Source of the DNA: Streptomyces venezuelae | Lineage (GTDB): Bacteria > Actinomycetota > Actinomycetes > Streptomycetales > Streptomycetaceae | Reading direction: 5' to 3' | Length of the DNA: 64,000 bases | NCBI RefSeq assembly: GCF_008642335.1 | Contig: NZ_CP029191.1 | Span: forward strand, 4,464,001 to 4,528,000 | Shown here: positions 62,098-64,000 of the stretch, piece after piece | Layout of the letters: the number at the start of each line of letters is the position of its first letter | Position numbering within the stretch: position 1 is the stretch's first letter | The notes under the pieces: model-generated | What the model saw: only the letters and a program-made list of their open reading frames with translations | What the model was told of the DNA's origin: nothing | Databases searched by the model: none | Position numbers and translations under genes: made by a program

Positions 62098-62586
62098 GTG
62101 CCTCGTCCATTGGGAGAACTCGAAGACTCAGTCATGACGCGGGTGTGGAAGTGGAACCGCCCCGTGACCGTTCGAGAAGTCCTGGAAGACCTTCAGGAGG
62201 AACGGTCCATCGCGTACACCACCGTGATGACCGTTTTGGACAATCTCCATCAGAAGGGCTGGGTGCGCCGCGAAGCGGAAGGCCGCGCCTATCGATATGA
62301 GGCGGTCTCCACTCGTGCCGCCTACGCAGCCGCACTGATGAACGAAGCCTGGTCGCGGAGCGACAACCCCGCCGCCGCACTCGTCGCCTTCTTCGGCATG
62401 ATGTCGGCGGAACAGCGGGAAGCGCTGAGCGACGCGATGCGTATCGTCCAAGGCCCCGAAGTCGCGCAACGCTCCGAACCCGCACAACGCCCCGAAGTCG
62501 CGCAACGCTCCGAAGTCGTCCAACCCCCCGAAGTCACCCGACCCCCCGAGAACCCCGCCTCCGTCGAGCGCGATGCAGAGCGATAG
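62098..62586 (+). CDS. BlaI/MecI/CopY-family transcriptional repressor
   Basis: 162 residues. The N-terminal 75 are the winged helix (LGELEDSVMTRVWKWNRPVT, then AYTTVMTVLDNLHQKGWVRR), followed by a dimerisation segment (DNPAAALVAFFGMMSAEQRE). No BlaR-type sensor protease is encoded nearby, so derepression must work differently. The C-terminal 40 residues are a six-residue repeat tail (EVAQRS, EPAQRP, EVAQRS, EVVQPP, EVTRPP) not found in standard BlaI. GTG start directly follows the operator. Confidence 0.88.
   Translation: MPRPLGELEDSVMTRVWKWNRPVTVREVLEDLQEERSIAYTTVMTVLDNLHQKGWVRREAEGRAYRYEAVSTRAAYAAALMNEAWSRSDNPAAALVAFFGMMSAEQREALSDAMRIVQGPEVAQRSEPAQRPEVAQRSEVVQPPEVTRPPENPASVERDAER
62458..62547 (+). 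repeat. five tandem 18-bp units at the 3' end of the BlaI-type gene
   Basis: Units start at 62458, 62476, 62494, 62512 and 62530; the first and third are identical (GAAGTCGCGCAACGCTCC). They encode a Glu/Gln/Arg/Pro hexapeptide repeat. Likely variable in length between strains. Confidence 0.85.
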
Positions 62587-63148
62587 CGTCCGCTTCATGC
62601 CAGCAGAGGTCCCCGAACGCAACGAACTCAGCGAACTCAGCGCAAAAGCAGTCTCCGTCCGGAGGGCGCGAACCTCCGATGTGCCGGGCGTCCGCCGCCT
62701 CCTCGACTCCTACGTCCGCGAGCGGATCCTCCTGGACAAAGCGACGGTGACGCTTTACGAGGACATCCAGGAGTTCTGGGTGGCGGAACGCGACGACAAC
62801 GCGGAGTTGGTCGGCTGCGGCGCTCTGCACGTCATGTGGGAAGACCTCGCCGAAGTGCGCACTCTCGCGGTGAATCCCGAGGTCAGGGGCGCCGGAGTGG
62901 GGCATCAGCTGTTGGGCAAGTTGCTGCAGACCGCCGGGTGGCTCGGCGTCCGCAAGGTTTTCTGTCTCACCTTCGAAGTCGACTTCTTCGCGAAGCACGG
63001 CTTCGTGGAGATCGGCGAGACTCCGGTCGACGGAGATGTCTACAGCGAGCTCCTGCGTTCCTATGACGAGGGCGTCGCCGAGTTCCTGGGCCTCGAACGA
63101 GTGAAACCGAACACCTTGGGCAACAGCCGGATGCTTCTGCATCTGTGA
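62573..63148 (+). CDS. argA: GNAT-family amino-acid N-acetyltransferase (N-acetylglutamate synthase type)
   Basis: 191 residues, single GNAT domain. Acetyl-CoA loop VRTLAVNPEVRGAGVGHQLL, then VRKVFCLTFEVDFFAKHGF and ERVKPNTLGNSRMLLHL, the pattern of the short ArgA of mycobacteria, which acetylates glutamate for arginine synthesis. The ATG at 62573 overlaps the end of the BlaI-type gene by 14 bases; ATG 62597 is an alternative. Found beside lsr2 in streptomycetes. Substrate is by family inference. Confidence 0.82.
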   Translation: MQSDSVRFMPAEVPERNELSELSAKAVSVRRARTSDVPGVRRLLDSYVRERILLDKATVTLYEDIQEFWVAERDDNAELVGCGALHVMWEDLAEVRTLAVNPEVRGAGVGHQLLGKLLQTAGWLGVRKVFCLTFEVDFFAKHGFVEIGETPVDGDVYSELLRSYDEGVAEFLGLERVKPNTLGNSRMLLHL

Positions 63149-63283
63149 TCGTCACCCGGTATTCCCGACCGTCCCCTGCCCAGGTGGGCTATGTCCGAAA
63201 CGCGCACGTTTCCAGGGTTCTAGGGGTACCCGGTCTCTCCCAGGGGTTTGTGTTTTTCCAGCAAAAGCGGTTTGCTTTCCGAC

Positions 63284-63295
63284 GTACTGCAGTAC
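63284..63295. promoter_or_regulatory. palindrome and -10 element before lsr2
   Basis: GTACTGCAGTAC is a perfect 12-base palindrome, followed four bases later by TATAAC (63300-63305), a good -10 hexamer. A repressor bound here would cover the promoter. The lsr2 start is about 75 bases further on. Confidence 0.5.
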
Positions 63296-63380
63296 TGCAT
63301 ATAACAGGGGCCGGTGAATCGACGGCGCGTGTCGTGCGGCTTGCGGCCCGGTCTCACAGTTATCGATGAAAGGAAATCCG

Positions 63381-63716
63381 GTGGCACAGAAGGTTCAGGT
63401 CCTTCTTGTCGATGACCTCGACGGTGGCGAGGCAGACGAGACCGTGACGTTTGCGCTGGACGGCAAGTCGTACGAGATCGACCTCACCACGGCCAACGCG
63501 GACAAGCTCCGCGGTGCCCTTGAGGACTTCGTGAAGGCCGGCCGGCGTACCGGTGGCCGCGCGGGCGGTCGCGGCAAGGCGCGCGCCGCCGCGACGAGCG
63601 GTGGCCAGGACACGGCCGCCATTCGCGCCTGGGCGAAGGAGAACGGTTTCGAGGTCAACGACCGCGGCCGCGTTCCCGCGTCCATTCGTGAGGCCTACGA
63701 GAAGGCCAACGGCTGA
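63381..63716 (+). CDS. lsr2: nucleoid-associated protein Lsr2
   Basis: 111 residues, the normal Lsr2 length. The N-terminal dimerisation domain (AQKVQVLLVDDLDGGEADET) is joined by a Gly/Arg/Ala linker to the C-terminal DNA-binding domain with the RGR minor-groove hook in FEVNDRGRVPASI. Lsr2 is the actinobacterial xenogeneic silencer, coating AT-rich DNA and repressing horizontally gained and specialised-metabolite genes. GTG at 63381 with AAAGGAAA upstream. Confidence 0.96.
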   Translation: MAQKVQVLLVDDLDGGEADETVTFALDGKSYEIDLTTANADKLRGALEDFVKAGRRTGGRAGGRGKARAAATSGGQDTAAIRAWAKENGFEVNDRGRVPASIREAYEKANG

Positions 63717-64000
63717 CGGCTGCGACGCCGCAGCCGGACCCGGTGGCACTGCGTCGCCGCCGTGTCCACGAGTCGTACGAGACCGGAGCCCACGGCGGGA
63801 TCGCTGTGCTGCGCAGTCCCTCCTCCCCCCACCCCGGGCAGGGACGGGAGCGCCGGCAGCGTCGGCTCCACCTCACAGCCGGGCTCCGGGGGTCGCAGCC
63901 AGACGGCGGCCCCCCGCGAGCCGGACCACCCCGGGGGCGTCGGCGCGACGATCCGCCCGCCCGCCCCGATCGCGGTGAGCCCGAGGGGGATGTGCCCCCA
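63695..64000 (-). CDS. SCO3374-like conserved hypothetical protein, partial (N-terminus off the right edge)
   Basis: 101 C-terminal codons are open from the right edge to the TAG at 63695-63697. Recognisable text: LTAIGAGGRIVAPTPPGWSG, AAVWLRPPEPGCEVEPTLPA, LVRLVDTAATQCHRVRLRRR and the end QPLAFS, which I recall from the S. coelicolor SCO3374 family beside lsr2. It converges on lsr2 and overlaps its last 22 bases. Function unknown. Confidence 0.75.
   Translation of the reverse strand, partial: WGHIPLGLTAIGAGGRIVAPTPPGWSGSRGAAVWLRPPEPGCEVEPTLPALPSLPGVGGGGTAQHSDPAVGSGLVRLVDTAATQCHRVRLRRRSRQPLAFS

Noticed and set aside
63145..63369. 74-codon plus frame between argA and lsr2
   Set aside because: No ribosome binding site, atypical base use, and it covers the lsr2 promoter palindrome and -10 element.
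1..64000. tRNA, rRNA, prophage, integrase, transposase or biosynthetic cluster
   Set aside because: Scanning by eye found no TPsiC-arm-like sequence, no recombinase motifs and no PKS, NRPS or RiPP genes; the gene content is core metabolism and regulation.

Overview
This is a high-GC actinobacterial chromosome segment, almost certainly from a Streptomyces. Third-position GC is very strong, GTG and TTG starts are common, and gene order (tipA, ppa, dacB, tilS-hpt-ftsH-folE, fol genes, an orphan nuoD, panC-nadB-nadC-coaX, lsr2) matches what I recall of the region between a PolA-like polymerase gene and lsr2 in Streptomyces coelicolor. It reads as core-genome chromosome. I see no prophage, integrase, transposase, CRISPR array, rRNA, tRNA or biosynthetic gene cluster.

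Layout. 1-3.8 kb: a PolA-like exonuclease/polymerase cut by the left edge, a nitrilase-family hydrolase and a DUF2786 protein. 3.8-13.6 kb: a response regulator, histidine kinase and lipoprotein operon, diverging from a lipoprotein/MacA-like adaptor/ATPase/permease efflux operon, then an FUSC-type membrane protein and a small lipoprotein. 13.6-16.1 kb: the zinc-free spare ribosomal proteins (S14, L28, L33, L31, S18) with a CobW-like protein, diverging from a Zur-like operator. 16.4-18.3 kb: a WhiJ/AbaA-type trio (DUF397 protein, ATPase-domain anti-sigma-like protein, XRE regulator) with a shared 31-bp inverted element. 18.4-24.6 kb: aldehyde dehydrogenase, DinB protein, PadR regulator, tipA, DedA protein and a ThrE-type exporter.

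24.6-34.6 kb: ppa, dacB, a zinc metalloprotease, tilS, hpt, ftsH, folE, an aldo/keto reductase and a DUF3180 protein. 34.6-40.5 kb: folK-folB, an NTF2-like protein with folP, an MprF/LysX-like transferase and an esterase. 40.5-44.2 kb: a glycine-betaine-type ABC importer. 44.4-54.4 kb: a coiled-coil protein, two PH-domain proteins, orphan nuoD facing a MidA/NDUFAF7-type methyltransferase, a DesK-type two-component pair, an ArsR-like regulator, a small hypothetical gene and a threonine-aldolase-like enzyme. 54.5-60.1 kb: DUF2520 protein, panC, nadB, nadC and coaX as one coupled operon joining CoA and NAD synthesis. 60.1-64 kb: small membrane proteins, a repeat-rich G-tract spacer, a BlaI-type repressor, a GNAT N-acetylglutamate synthase, lsr2, and the end of an SCO3374-like gene cut by the right edge.

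Most notable signals: a compound repeat present in inverted copies about 59 kb apart (1.4-1.7 kb and 60.4-60.9 kb); the 31-bp inverted element before the DUF397 and ATPase genes; a complete TipAL system with operator, internal TipAS start and both thiopeptide-binding cysteines; sigma-R/sigma-E-like promoter strings before ftsH, folE and the DedA gene; and the NuoD/MidA-type pairing, which suggests arginine methylation of a bacterial complex I-like subunit.
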